From: Macrolepiota albuminosa
Taxonomy: Eukaryota; Basidiomycota; Agaricomycetes; Agaricales; Agaricaceae
Reading direction: 5' to 3'
DNA: 64,000 bases
NCBI GenBank assembly: GCA_027475525.1
Contig: JAMWFC010000113.1
Span: 1,662,001-1,726,000, forward strand
Both the position numbers and the translations under genes were made by a program. The notes below the pieces were generated by a model. It did no database searches, was not told the DNA's origin, and was given only the letters and a program-made list of their open reading frames with translations. Positions within the stretch are counted from its first letter, which is position 1. Each line of letters starts with the position of its first letter. Below are positions 22,514 to 31,959 of this stretch, piece by piece.

Positions 22514-23947
22514 TTAGATCGGTCCACCCCTACCCCTTCCTCGGAAGCTGCTCCCTCTGATGCTCATGTTGTTTTGCCCTAATTTTGCGTCCTCTGTATG
22601 GCGTTGAGGTGCCTCGCCCTTTGGGCCTAGCCAGCCTGGGATTTTGGGGAATGGGCATAGTCCTGCAGGGTGGTCCATGCTCTTGCATCTTGTGCATTTA
22701 AAGGTGCGGGTCGAACCGACTGACATGTACGGGATGTAATACCTCAGACCTTTTAGAAGTGTGACCCATTCGTTGTGGGTGGCGATGTCTTGTGATATTA
22801 CTTGGATGTGGATGTTCCAGAGCACTTCCGACCCTGCGTTCTTTGGGCGTGCTATGGTGAGTGGATATGCTCTGACTGTGTCGGCATGGTGGAATAATAT
22901 TTCTGCAGGGGTTATCGCTTCGAAGTCGTTTTCGTCTGGTGGGAAGTTTTGGGATAGGAAATCCATTAGTTTCTGGCTTTCTTTCATCGCGTTGCATACG
23001 AGGTTCGCGATTCTTCGTCCTCCCTCTTCGCTTGCTGGAACTCGGAAGTTGGTTAGGGTGAAGGCATATGATGACAGTTGGGGGGAGAACGGTATTGCCA
23101 GGAATGTTGCGTACGATGTTGACCATACTCCTCTTTGCACCAACGCTTGTGCGACGTGGAGGGGTGCTGCCGTGACATACAGCCATGGGGGTCTACTCGC
23201 TCCGTTGTGGGGCCCGATTGGCTCTCCTACCTGTATTTCGTCCGTTCCAAAGAGCCTGGCTATGCTTGTCTGGAACTTATCTGCTGTTGCTGACCTGTCG
23301 GTCTCAGTGCCTGCATCTAGGGGGTAGATAAAGCATTTGCAGACTCCGTCTGTTTTCCATTCGTGGACCACGTCAAGCGCTGTACCTGCGAAGACGTTCA
23401 GGCTTGTCCATCCATGCACAACTGGGTATCCCCCTTGTGGGATCGGGGTTAGCATCGTGTGGTCGTATGTGGTGTATGGGGGGTTGTCATTTTCTTGCGC
23501 GTTGGGGATTCCCTCGTGCTGTTCCCTCCTCGTTTCCTGGCCCGTTCCTGCTCCCATTACTAATGGTGTTCCGCGGTTCAACTGTGGGGTACCTCCTGTC
23601 CCCATGCTCATTCCCAGCCTTTCCCTTGCCGTTATTGGGGTGGCTCTATTTCTACTCCCGCTTATTTCCTCGCTGTCTTCTCTCAGGACTCCGTCCCACT
23701 TCATTCCTTCGTCTTCCTCCATCGCGTCATTTGCCAGTGGGGTTTTGTTGAGTGGTGGGGGTGTCGTCAGGGCGTAGTCATTCGGAGTGTTAGGTTGTGA
23801 GTGGGTCTGGCCAGTTGCTTTTGGGGTCGCGGGTCCGTCGCCTTTCTGCAAGTCCTGCCCGTTGATTGCTCTTGCTTCTGGCGTGTGCGGTTCGGGAGAT
23901 CTAGTCGCCTCTCTCCTAGCTTTCCTCTTCAGTGAGGATTGTTCCAT
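22514..23947 (-). CDS. LINE ORF1 (RNA-binding, CCHC zinc knuckle)
   Basis: 477 aa from an ATG at 23947. It has a polar N-terminus rich in Pro, Thr and Glu, a central folded part, then a zinc knuckle FKCTRCKSMDHPAGLCPF (C-x2-C-x4-H-x4-C) and an RG-rich end (SFRGRGRGG). These are the features of fungal LINE ORF1 proteins that coat the element RNA. Confidence 0.88.
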   Translation of the reverse strand: MEQSSLKRKARREATRSPEPHTPEARAINGQDLQKGDGPATPKATGQTHSQPNTPNDYALTTPPPLNKTPLANDAMEEDEGMKWDGVLREDSEEISGSRNRATPITARERLGMSMGTGGTPQLNRGTPLVMGAGTGQETRREQHEGIPNAQENDNPPYTTYDHTMLTPIPQGGYPVVHGWTSLNVFAGTALDVVHEWKTDGVCKCFIYPLDAGTETDRSATADKFQTSIARLFGTDEIQVGEPIGPHNGASRPPWLYVTAAPLHVAQALVQRGVWSTSYATFLAIPFSPQLSSYAFTLTNFRVPASEEGGRRIANLVCNAMKESQKLMDFLSQNFPPDENDFEAITPAEILFHHADTVRAYPLTIARPKNAGSEVLWNIHIQVISQDIATHNEWVTLLKGLRYYIPYMSVGSTRTFKCTRCKSMDHPAGLCPFPKIPGWLGPKGEAPQRHTEDAKLGQNNMSIRGSSFRGRGRGGPI

Positions 23948-24665
23948 GTTTCGTATTGCTTGTAGGACGGGGAGAGTTTTTATACTAGCGCCTTGTCACG
24001 CTGCTTTGTGTCTCTTTTAGTCGTACTTCTCCGTTTACCTATCGTTCCATGTTCGTTTTCTTTGTTCTTTTCACTGGTGTTTCATGTTGCCCATCTTTGA
24101 ATTCATTACTGGGCGTTGTCCTTCCGATCTCATGGATGTGTTTCGGACGGCTTATGGCCTTGACAGTCGTCTTACTCTTATTCCGCTCTCACGGATTTCC
24201 GCTAGTGTGCGGGTTTAGTTATTCCGGGGTTTCATTCCCTCACTTACTACGCCAGTCCTTTGTTTCTTTTCCTTTGTCTTAAATTCTTATTTTCGCTGTG
24301 TGAGTAACTTTTTTGGGTGGATGGGTGGGTGTTGCTTTAGTCAAATGAAAAATTTTTAGGGCGGGGCGGTGCCCCTATGTCCGTGTCTCAGTGGGTTATT
24401 CATTGACTTATCGTGCAACGGGGATGTCTGGGGGGGTGGTTACTCCTTTTCTGGGCTGTGGCTTTCGTCCTTCCAGTTCTCTGTCATCGCAGGCGGAGCC
24501 TGCTCGGGAGGCTGGATGGTTGTTCGATCTGTTTTTGGCTTTCGTCCTTCCAGTTCTCTGTCATCGCAGGCGGAGCCTGCTCGGGAGGCTGGATGGTTGT
24601 TCGATCTGTTTTTTGCAGATTCGAACTCCGACCATGGTGGTGGAACGGAACAAAGGACCCCCCTC
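23948..24665 (-). promoter_or_regulatory. 5' leader of LINE copy 1
   Basis: About 720 bp upstream of ORF1; LINEs normally carry an internal promoter here. It contains a 77-bp tandem duplication (24459-24612). Confidence 0.5.
24459..24612. repeat. 77-bp tandem duplication in the LINE 5' leader
   Basis: Bases 24459-24536 match 24536-24613 at offset 77. It resembles the promoter monomers of mouse L1, but the period equals that of six other unrelated duplications in this window. Confidence 0.92.
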
Positions 24666-24676
24666 TCTTCGCCCTC

Positions 24677-24679
<3 letters not shown>
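24666..24679. repeat. LINE target site duplication, middle copy
   Basis: TCTTCGCCCTCACT between the 5' end of LINE copy 1 and the poly(T) of copy 2. Its presence here shows that the two LINE copies came from separate insertions at the same nick site. Confidence 0.92.
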
Positions 24680-24724
<45 letters not shown>

Positions 24725-26615
24725 GAGGAGCGTTACCTTTCGGCAGCTTTCGGCTACTAACAACCATGCCCTTTCGGGGTTAGTCCTTCCAGCTCGCTAG
24801 AGTGCAGATTACTATCCTGCGTGGGGCGTCCACCCTGAGGAAATGCTTTAAGCACACTCCTGGTGTGGAGTAGTGTGGGAGTCCGTGTTATCCGTTGGGA
24901 GGGTATCTCCCCTCGGAGGAGTTTGGGTCACGTATACCCACTAAAACCTCAGCTTGCCTTGGCCATTCCCTTGGCAAGTCGCCATTGTGTTCTAGCAAGC
25001 CCTTCCAAGTTCCCTCTATTTGGTGTCTATTTATTCTGAGTCTGGAGCCTTTGCGCCTCCTCGACAATTGCCGGTCTAAGTTCAGTCTTGCCAGCATTCT
25101 TTTTCGTAGGATGTTTATGGCGTCTGCGCCTGACAGTTCATTCAACCTGTCCTCTGCTCCTCTAATTACCCTGTTGCACCTTAGTGCCCAGATTGTCGTT
25201 GCCGCCTCCGTGACAGTGATTCTATGTAACCTCGTGTTTCCTTTTATTATCCTGCCTTCTTTATTTCTCCAGTGGACCGTTCCGCAGCCCATTATGCCCC
25301 CTATGTCGGGCTTTTTCCAGTCTACGCCTCTCAGCTTCCACCAGGTAATCACTGCTTGCCAGATTTCTTCTTGGCCCGGGGCTTTGCAATGGAGGAGTAT
25401 GTGCTCCATTGAGTCTTCGCAGTTACATTCTGAGCATACCGCTCGTTCCTCGTAGCCTGGGATGTGCTTCCAGTAGTTTCCCACTTTATATATTCCGTGT
25501 GTGCTTTTCCAAAGGAATTCTCTAACTGTCCTCGTAAAGTCCTTATGGTGCATCGATTTCCATATCCTTTCTTTCGTTGGGGTCTCCCCTACTGTTGCGT
25601 TTATTGATTGTTGGATCTTAGTGATATTTTCTTCCGTAATTTTCCTCTCTTTGTGTGGGTCGGATACTCTCATTCGAACCCCTTTGTACAGCAGCGATTG
25701 TGTTATGGCATTTAGCTTCGCTCCGTATCTCCATCTGCCAGCACCGAAGGCGTCGTCTGGCTGCGTGGTTCTCTGGACGCTCACTCCTTCCTTTGCAAGC
25801 TCGTCGGCTTCTTCGTTTCCTTCTTCTCCGTTGTGGCCTTTTATCCATTCAAACCAGGTTGGTCCCCTCCTTGCCTCTATCTTCTCCCTTGCTAGCCTCA
25901 GTCTGGGGCCGTTCTTCACCCCTATCCAGCCAGCATCGTCCCACTTAGTTATGTATTTTGTCAGCCCTTCGATCGCATATTTCGAATCACTTTTTATGTG
26001 CAGGATCCCTTCCGTTATCTGTGCTGCTGCGGCCTGGATTGCGTAAAGTTCTCCTGTCTGGTTGGATTGGATTATTCCAGGTACGTTATCACTTATGTTC
26101 CTAGCATCGTCTCTACCAAACCATACGCCACTACCAGCCTCAGCATCCTCGCTTCCGTTTTTCATGCAGGAGCCATCCGTGTACGCTATAGTCAAATTCT
26201 GAGGTCTTATGTCGTTCTCCGTGTCTCCATATTTATTTGTTAGTTCTACTTCGTCCTCCATGAACACTCGGACTGCACTTTCCAGGTCGTTAATTATTCC
26301 CTGTCGCCTGTAAATTGTGATTCCTGTACTTGTTGTTACTTCGTCTTCATACCCCTTCTGGGGGGTCATCGCGGGTAGCCAGTCAGGGGTTATTCGCGTC
26401 ATGAGTCTTCCCACGATTTCTGTGCAAGTATTCGGAGTTATGCATCCTCTTGCCATGTCCGACATGCAGGGTTTACAGCGACAGTAGTCGTTCCTGCGGT
26501 GGCTATTATCCACGAGTCTCATTAACATCCTGCATGCATCCCCTACTGTCGATACCTTGTGGGTCTGACGTATGTGTTTATTCTGAAAACCTGATAGAGA
26601 TGATGAGAGACTTTC
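24679..26615 (-). mobile_element. 5'-truncated LINE copy 2 with a 5' inversion (twin priming)
   Basis: A poly(T) of ~45 nt (24679-24723) and then 24724-26584 are identical, as far as I can read, to 16733-18593 of copy 1 (constant offset 7991). At 26585 the homology flips: 26585-26615 is the reverse complement of copy 1 bases 21189-21219, about 2.6 kb upstream in the element, and then the right TSD follows. A short inverted 5' piece joined to a 5'-truncated element is the hallmark of twin priming in target-primed reverse transcription. Confidence 0.92.
24888..26584 (-). pseudogene. Truncated LINE ORF2 (RNase H and C-terminal zinc motif only)
   Basis: It carries the last ~550 codons of ORF2, identical to copy 1. 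Endonuclease and RT are missing. The inverted tail encodes ENLIEMMRDF on the + strand, matching a piece of the endonuclease domain and confirming the inversion. Confidence 0.92.
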
Positions 26616-26627
26616 TTCGCCCTCACT
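26614..26627. repeat. LINE target site duplication, right copy
   Basis: TCTTCGCCCTCACT, followed at 26628 by the resumed coding frame of the 3beta-HSD-family gene. Confidence 0.93.
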
Positions 26628-26918
26628 TCAGTACATTTAATCTTTGATGACGCACGTGCTCGACTACCCCCCGAAAAAGGAGGATTGGGATACAGAGGCG
26701 TATGGACCACGTTTGAAGGGTTGCATAAAACCGTAGAGGAGCACAAGGATGGTGTTGGCCGGTCAGGGAGAAGATCGGGCCTTGCAGGCGTAAGCCTTAG
26801 CTTTGGCTTGAACAAAGCTCAGAAGGCGAATGCTGAGGATAACCATAAAATTAAGGATGGAATTGGACTTGACTCCGTCACTGTCTTGAATACAGGAATA
26901 CCCAGCAAAGGAGCATAA

Positions 26919-27702
26919 CGAATGTGGACTCTATATTCTCCATTTTATGTCTGGATCACCCCCTCCCTCCTCTTGTCCCCTATCATATCCCTTAGTTCCC
27001 GACTCGCTTAGCCAAGTCTATCTCTATTCGCCTTTCCAATTTTTCCCCTATTCATACCTTTGTTCGTGGACAAGTGCTGATTCCTATATACCATTTCCAA
27101 ACAAAAGATTAGAACTCAACGCCTGCGGAACAATTCAAAACCCTTTTCTTACATATCCTCATCCTAACGAACGATGACATCTCCATGCACCCATGCACCT
27201 AAGCACACAGATCTTCGGTGAAATGGTTAAATGCTCTCGCCACAGTCATCATCCGATATCCATTGTCCCGCCATTGGAATGGACAGCTTTACTTTCTGGC
27301 TTGTCACGTCAAGCAATATCGATATCGCCCAATCTTCCTAATTTTTTCCTTTGGTTGCTTATGCAGTCCTCGAGTCCGAGGGTCTACTCAAAGCTTTGCG
27401 GAGCAAGACAAGCCATGAGCCCAACACAAGCCTCTGAGATGTTAATCTTGGTTGAGCAACTCAACCGATGTTTCTTTCCTCGCTGAGTAAATACGACCCC
27501 GTGCAACCTCGCTAATAGCTACTCCATGACTCCCATACTACATTACTGACATCATTTGTCGACTAGTATAGGCACGACAAAGAGATTTCGGTGCACAAGT
27601 AATGAAGAATTAACGTCGATTCCTCTCCATGTGATTTAATAATGTGCGGATTCAAAAAGGGTCGCTGAAACGACAGAAGCATCATGTTTTTGGTGTACCA
27701 AA
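26919..27702. other. Convergent intergenic region
   Basis: About 780 bp between the 3' ends of the split 3beta-HSD gene and the MYND gene. Frames near 27190-27490 are open but show no known motif and are not supported as genes. Confidence 0.4.
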
Positions 27703-29593
27703 TCAATCAAGCGAGAAATTCTCGAACTGAATGCTACTAACCCTACCAAAGCTCCTATTTTCACCGGTTCCAGTTGAAGGCACCGCATGCTCCTCTGAAG
27801 CTTTTCGTACCTCCTTCAACATTTCCGGAGACACCGAGGATGAACGAACGACCACTGTCTTTCCGTTGGGGCCAACGATGGGAATACTGATGCCTTGCAT
27901 GCCAGTCTGACTGGTTATTGGGAGGACCTCGCCTTTCTCAAGGATGGAGCATGCAGCGCCGGGTTTGCAGAACGACTTGTGGTTTTTCCAATCCTAAGAC
28001 GGACCGTGCGATTAGAACTTATTGAATTATGCTGGGCAACAAGACTCACCGCGCGTTCTAAAAAGACAAGGTCACAGATTCTAGGTCAGTATTATCAAAC
28101 TTGTAGAAACCTCCAGCACATACGACAACTTAAACAAATCGGTCGTCAGCAACTGCACGGACCTCAGGAAGTTGGCGGAAACGACTTACTCTTTGCTACA
28201 GTAGCTCGGTTTCTTATCTGGGTCACATTTACCCGCACCTAATGGGTCGAACCAGCGTCAGCACAGACCGCAACAGAACAAATATATAACCCTACACTGA
28301 GAGAGAAGCTTTCCCTTATCAGCCTGGATCAGACAATCCACGGCCGCACAGACATATCTGTTCGACTTCTTAGCCTTCTTCTTCTCAGCCTGAGCAGTAT
28401 CCCGATCAATCTCCTCATTTCGTTTCTTGTACGCGTCCCATACATCTGAATACTGCACACACAGATCAAGGGCCCGCTCCGACAATGGCTCCAGGGTTTT
28501 GGACGCGAACCACAGCACTGCAGAGAAGGCTTTCCCAGCTAGGCGCACGCTTTCATTGGCATGGTGAGCGGCTGCGTGAAGATATCGTGCATAGATAGAT
28601 TCTGCAGATACCGAGATATGCCAATCAATGAGAAGGCCGTGTGCCCTTGCCTTGTCCAGATTGGATGCCGTGTCGCTGGTGATGACGCTAACCAAGTAGC
28701 GGCGGAAACCTTCGCGGTCTGGTTTACCTGCATAACCAGCTGAAAGACTATAAAGATGTCACAATCAATGGACCAAGACAATCGAATTACCACGGGGCAT
28801 ACCGTAAAGCATAATCGATGGCTGACATTGCATTTCCCGCGTCCGCTTCCCTTTGAACCACAGCAAGAGGTTTCCTGCTCAGGAGATCCATAACACCTGA
28901 TAGAGCCTGCTTGAAATCCATTGGCGGGGTATTGTTATCCACAACTTGCAACGTCGCGAGCTGGCGCGTGTAAAAGATAGCTCTATTGAGCTCCATGGCT
29001 TCCTCATCAAAATCAAGGTCGCTAGGCCATTCTGCGAGACATAAGTTTGAGAAGTGGATAGCTTCTGGGGCGTTCATGATGGCAGCGACGGGGCCAAATC
29101 CAGAAGCCTGAACGAGCCCCTCCCAAATCTTGTAGAACGCAGCCTGAACAGTGGCTGTTGTACGGTTCCCAGCGGCAATACCGATCCTGCAGAGCTCATT
29201 ACGTACACCCATGCGCTTGAACTCTTCCCCTACAGCGAGGGCGAGCAAGTTCTCCGAGGTCGTGAGCTTGAAAGGTGCTTGAGGGTCAAAGACGTCCTTC
29301 CTTCCACAACTACTCAGGAACGAATGGATCAGCGCCCTGCAAATGTCAGGAGCCGCTGCGGTTGGTGATTCGGGAAAGTAGAAGAGCGTTTTGTTACTGG
29401 TAGTATCAACATCATGAGGGAGACGTTCTATATGGACAAAGGAACTGTCAAGCTGTACAAGAAAGAGGACATGGGCAGGCGGTTGAAGCGTCACGTAGCG
29501 TAGATCAAAGTACCAGTTGTTAGAGACTTTACCAGATGGCGCAAGTGAGGGGCGCCGAGGCAAGGCATTGAAGGCCTTCACAGAGTCAATCAT
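27703..29593 (-). CDS. MYND-type zinc finger protein (basidiomycete family), with 5- and 8-nt microexons
   Basis: Exons (complement): 29593-28791, 28747-28296, 28238-28190, 28128-28124 (5 nt), 28057-28050 (8 nt), 27993-27703, giving 535 aa in frame. The C-terminal MYND finger reads CAAVDC, then SQCAGKC, PSYCSKDCQRADWKNHKSFC. The C-Q-R-A part exists only if the two microexons are spliced in; both have AG|exon|GT borders and nearby CTGAC/CTAAT branch sites. Skipping them destroys the finger. The ~400-residue N-terminal part is helical and not assignable. MYND fingers bind proline-rich peptides; the partner is unknown. Large families of such proteins are typical of agaricomycetes. Confidence 0.87.
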
Positions 29594-30154
29594 AGTGCAA
29601 GGCGGAAATTGACTTTTGACGGTCGAGTACTTATATAAAAGGGCTAGCTAAGCAGGTACGGTTGACTCGGGGATAAAAACTCTCGACAGGTGCACGTGCT
29701 AAATTGGGCATCAGGAATATACTACATACACTACCATACCACAATCCGTCTGGGTCTGTGCGAGATGATGTCAACCTGGCGGCGAACTTCACTTTTCTCA
29801 AACAACCTTAGGCAGACCCGCGTCCGTTTTGTATGCAGTTCAATACATACCCAACAATCGAAGAAGAGACCTCCAGATCCGCCGCGGTCATTTCCATCTT
29901 CGAATATATTTCGTAACCGTACTTCAGCGTCAAGCTCACCTACCTAAGAATCACCTTCTTGAAGGATGAATATTTTAAACATGTGACAAGACTTGTCGCG
30001 AGTCCTCTTAAGTGCAGGTGTAATCAAATGATACATTTCAGCAAGTCGACAGGACAGTAGATCTACTGGCGAAAAGCAGGTAAGAACGTTACATTAGGTT
30101 TCGATCCAACACGAGAAGTAATCCTATTTACCTCGAAAATTTCGAAGACATCAA
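29594..30154. other. Intergenic region between MYND and KHDC4-like genes
   Basis: Holds the MYND gene promoter (AT-rich TATATAA-like run near 29632) and the 3' flank of the KH gene. No gene seen. Confidence 0.4.
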
Positions 30155-31737
30155 CTATGGTAGTGGAGGTGGTGGAGGAGGTGCAGCATCGCTCGGAGGC
30201 GCAGGAGTTGAAGATGCAGCCGCCGCTCCATCTCCATACATGCCATAGCCCTGTTGTGCATAGTACTGTGTGTATTGTTGTTGCTGGCTCGCCTGCCAAT
30301 CCTTAAACTCCTGAGAGTTCACGTCGTAGCCATACGCAGCCCTACATTAATAATCATCACGATCGCCGCACATGCTATGTTTGAAGAACGGCGTACCAAT
30401 AAGCGGCGTACGCTTCCGTATCAGTAGGAGCAGGGGGAGCAGCAGCGTATTGTGCTGCCGCATCTCCCGCTGGAGTCCCAGCAGGTGGCGGTGGTGGAGC
30501 TTCTCCAGGTGGCGGCGGTGGAGCACCGCCGGGAGGAGCATAACCCTGTTAATGACAGCAATGAGCCTCATTGGCCATATATAATGATAGTGCCACATAC
30601 TGTCATTGCGCTATACGCAGCATATTGCGCCTGAGCTTGATGTAGTTCCATTTGTTGCTGTTGAACGATGACTGCAACCTTCGCATGTTCCTGCCTCACA
30701 ACGAGAAGCAAATCTTCCGTCAAAACTTTTGCCCGTGCCACTTGGCCCTCTTCTGGCCCGCTGTAGATAAATGAGGAAGACAGAAAGACTCTAGTAATGT
30801 ATGACGCACGTTATATGAATGTACAAAGGTACAGGCTCTTCTTGGCCAGTCTGTTTGAGACGCGATATGAGCGCACGAGGGAAGAGGACAATATCATCAA
30901 CTCACCTCCTGATCAACGAAGCCAGAGCCAAGTCCTTTAATCTGAACACGCGTACTCGTCTCTGCTTGAATATACTTGACGAAAGATCCCTGCGTGAATT
31001 TGCCGTGTCAATAAGTATACCGCTTCAGCATGAGGAAAACGTACCGACGGTCCCACAACTTTTGCCCTGACATTGAAGTTTCGGATTGACTCTAGTCCAA
31101 CAGGAAGCTTTTCCTCTGGCCATTTCCTCTGCAGCAACCAAATATGTTAATGCAAATAACTCCAGATAAGAGATATCATTCTTACCCTTTGTCTATCAGT
31201 CTTGTTCTCCACCAACGATCCCATATCAATAGAAATAAGGTCATTAATTTTGTCAATAGCTTGTTGCAAGGATTCTTTCGTGTGTGCGGATATACGAATG
31301 TACAACGGAGGATCCTTTTCCGTTGCCTTGGACCTGTCGGGATACCACACACCCTTAGTAGACACCGACGCCCCCGTCTCCTCATGAATCTGTAATGCAT
31401 AAGAATAAGTGAAACGTTCCAAATCCACCAACGGAAACACGGAAACAACAAAAAGAAAGAATGTGAGACTCACCTGGTCCTGCGTCGACCCTTTCGTCAA
31501 CAGATACCGATTTCTTACATCGTTGATATCGATATCATGCGTGAATTCTGCGTCGTGGAGGTCTTTCAGCGCACCCGCACCATTGGCGAACTGGGCAGCG
31601 ATTTTAGCAGCAATTGCTGCGGCTGCGGCTGCTGCATCAGACGCTGTTTTCGACTCTTCAGTCCTCGCAACTTTGGTTGGAGTTTCCTTGTCTTCTTCTC
31701 CTTGCGCCGGTTGATCCCACTTGCGCTTGGACGACAT
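30155..31737 (-). CDS. KH-domain RNA-binding protein, KHDC4/BLOM7-like
   Basis: Eight exons (complement): 31737-31474, 31389-31186, 31128-31045, 30989-30906, 30850-30810, 30760-30601, 30545-30397, 30341-30155; 1173 nt, 390 aa, all junctions in frame. A basic/Ala-rich N-terminus is followed by INDVRNRYLLTKGSTQDQ, IHEETGASVSTKG, LPVGLESIRNFNVRAKVVGP, the KH loop GPSGSFVKYIQAETST, and QIKGLGSGF. This order matches the tandem KH region of metazoan KHDC4, a pre-mRNA splicing cofactor. The C-terminus is Pro/Gln/Tyr-rich (PPPPPGE runs). The first intron (84 nt) is in frame and could be missed by a predictor. The likely role is splicing or mRNA handling in the nucleus; the function in fungi is inferred. 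Confidence 0.87.
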
Positions 31738-31959
31738 TGCGGATGCTGGGGATATTGGAGGGCCGGAGGAGAGTTTGTTGATATCTATTTACCCTTCAAT
31801 TAACCATGGTCATCAGTTTTTTCCCTTTACTTAGGAGCGAAGTAGATATGTAGCATATAAAGTGATTTATTGATGTAGACACTAGTAATTTAAATCAGTA
31901 CTAAATGGATACAGTGCTTAATAGGAAGTGAAGAGTTCGTGCAAGCAGCACATGAGTAA

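Larger units (their letters stand above)
16686..24665 (-). mobile_element. Full-length LINE (non-LTR retrotransposon), Tad-like, copy 1
   Basis: About 8 kb in minus orientation. It begins with a 47-nt poly(T) (16686-16732, the poly(A) tail of the element), then a ~160-bp 3' UTR, ORF2 (16897-21999), a ~510-bp spacer, ORF1 (22514-23947) and a ~720-bp 5' leader ending in a C-run (G-run on the sense strand) just before the middle target site copy. Both ORFs are intact and the flanking TSDs are perfect, so the element looks young and possibly able to move. The ORF1 zinc knuckle, APE endonuclease, RT and RNase H layout fits fungal Tad/Tad-like LINEs; the exact clade needs a tree. Confidence 0.92.
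15272..26918 (+). pseudogene. 3beta-HSD / sterol-4-carboxylate 3-dehydrogenase family gene, split by two LINE insertions
   Basis: The left part is 15272-16686 with one 51-nt intron (15506-15556); the right part is 26628-26918. An N-terminal membrane anchor is followed by the Rossmann motif YIVVGG|GGFLGGW, LDIRPP, HTAANIRFYE, IYTSSGSIG and the catalytic NYAVTKLQAD (YxxxK), as in NAD(P)-dependent 3beta-hydroxysteroid dehydrogenases such as the NSDHL/Erg26 group. The reading frame resumes right after the LINEs at 26628 and runs to TAA at 26916-26918, so one former coding exon is cut after ...SLFALT. A 77-bp duplication (16112-16266) also shifts the frame, but it is probably artefactual. The gene cannot make a normal protein here; whether it was the only copy is unknown. 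Confidence 0.82.

Noticed and set aside
24459..24612. L1-like promoter monomers in the LINE leader
   Set aside because: The 77-bp period equals that of six unrelated duplications, so an assembly cause is more likely.
24895..26243. Long + strand frames repeated in the second LINE copy
   Set aside because: They are exact repeats of the antisense shadows in copy 1.
27193..27486. 97-codon + strand frame between converging genes
   Set aside because: No homology signal visible and it sits where only 3' UTRs are expected.
30372..30634. Arg/Ser-rich + strand frames
   Set aside because: They are antisense to the Pro-rich coding exon of the KHDC4-like gene.
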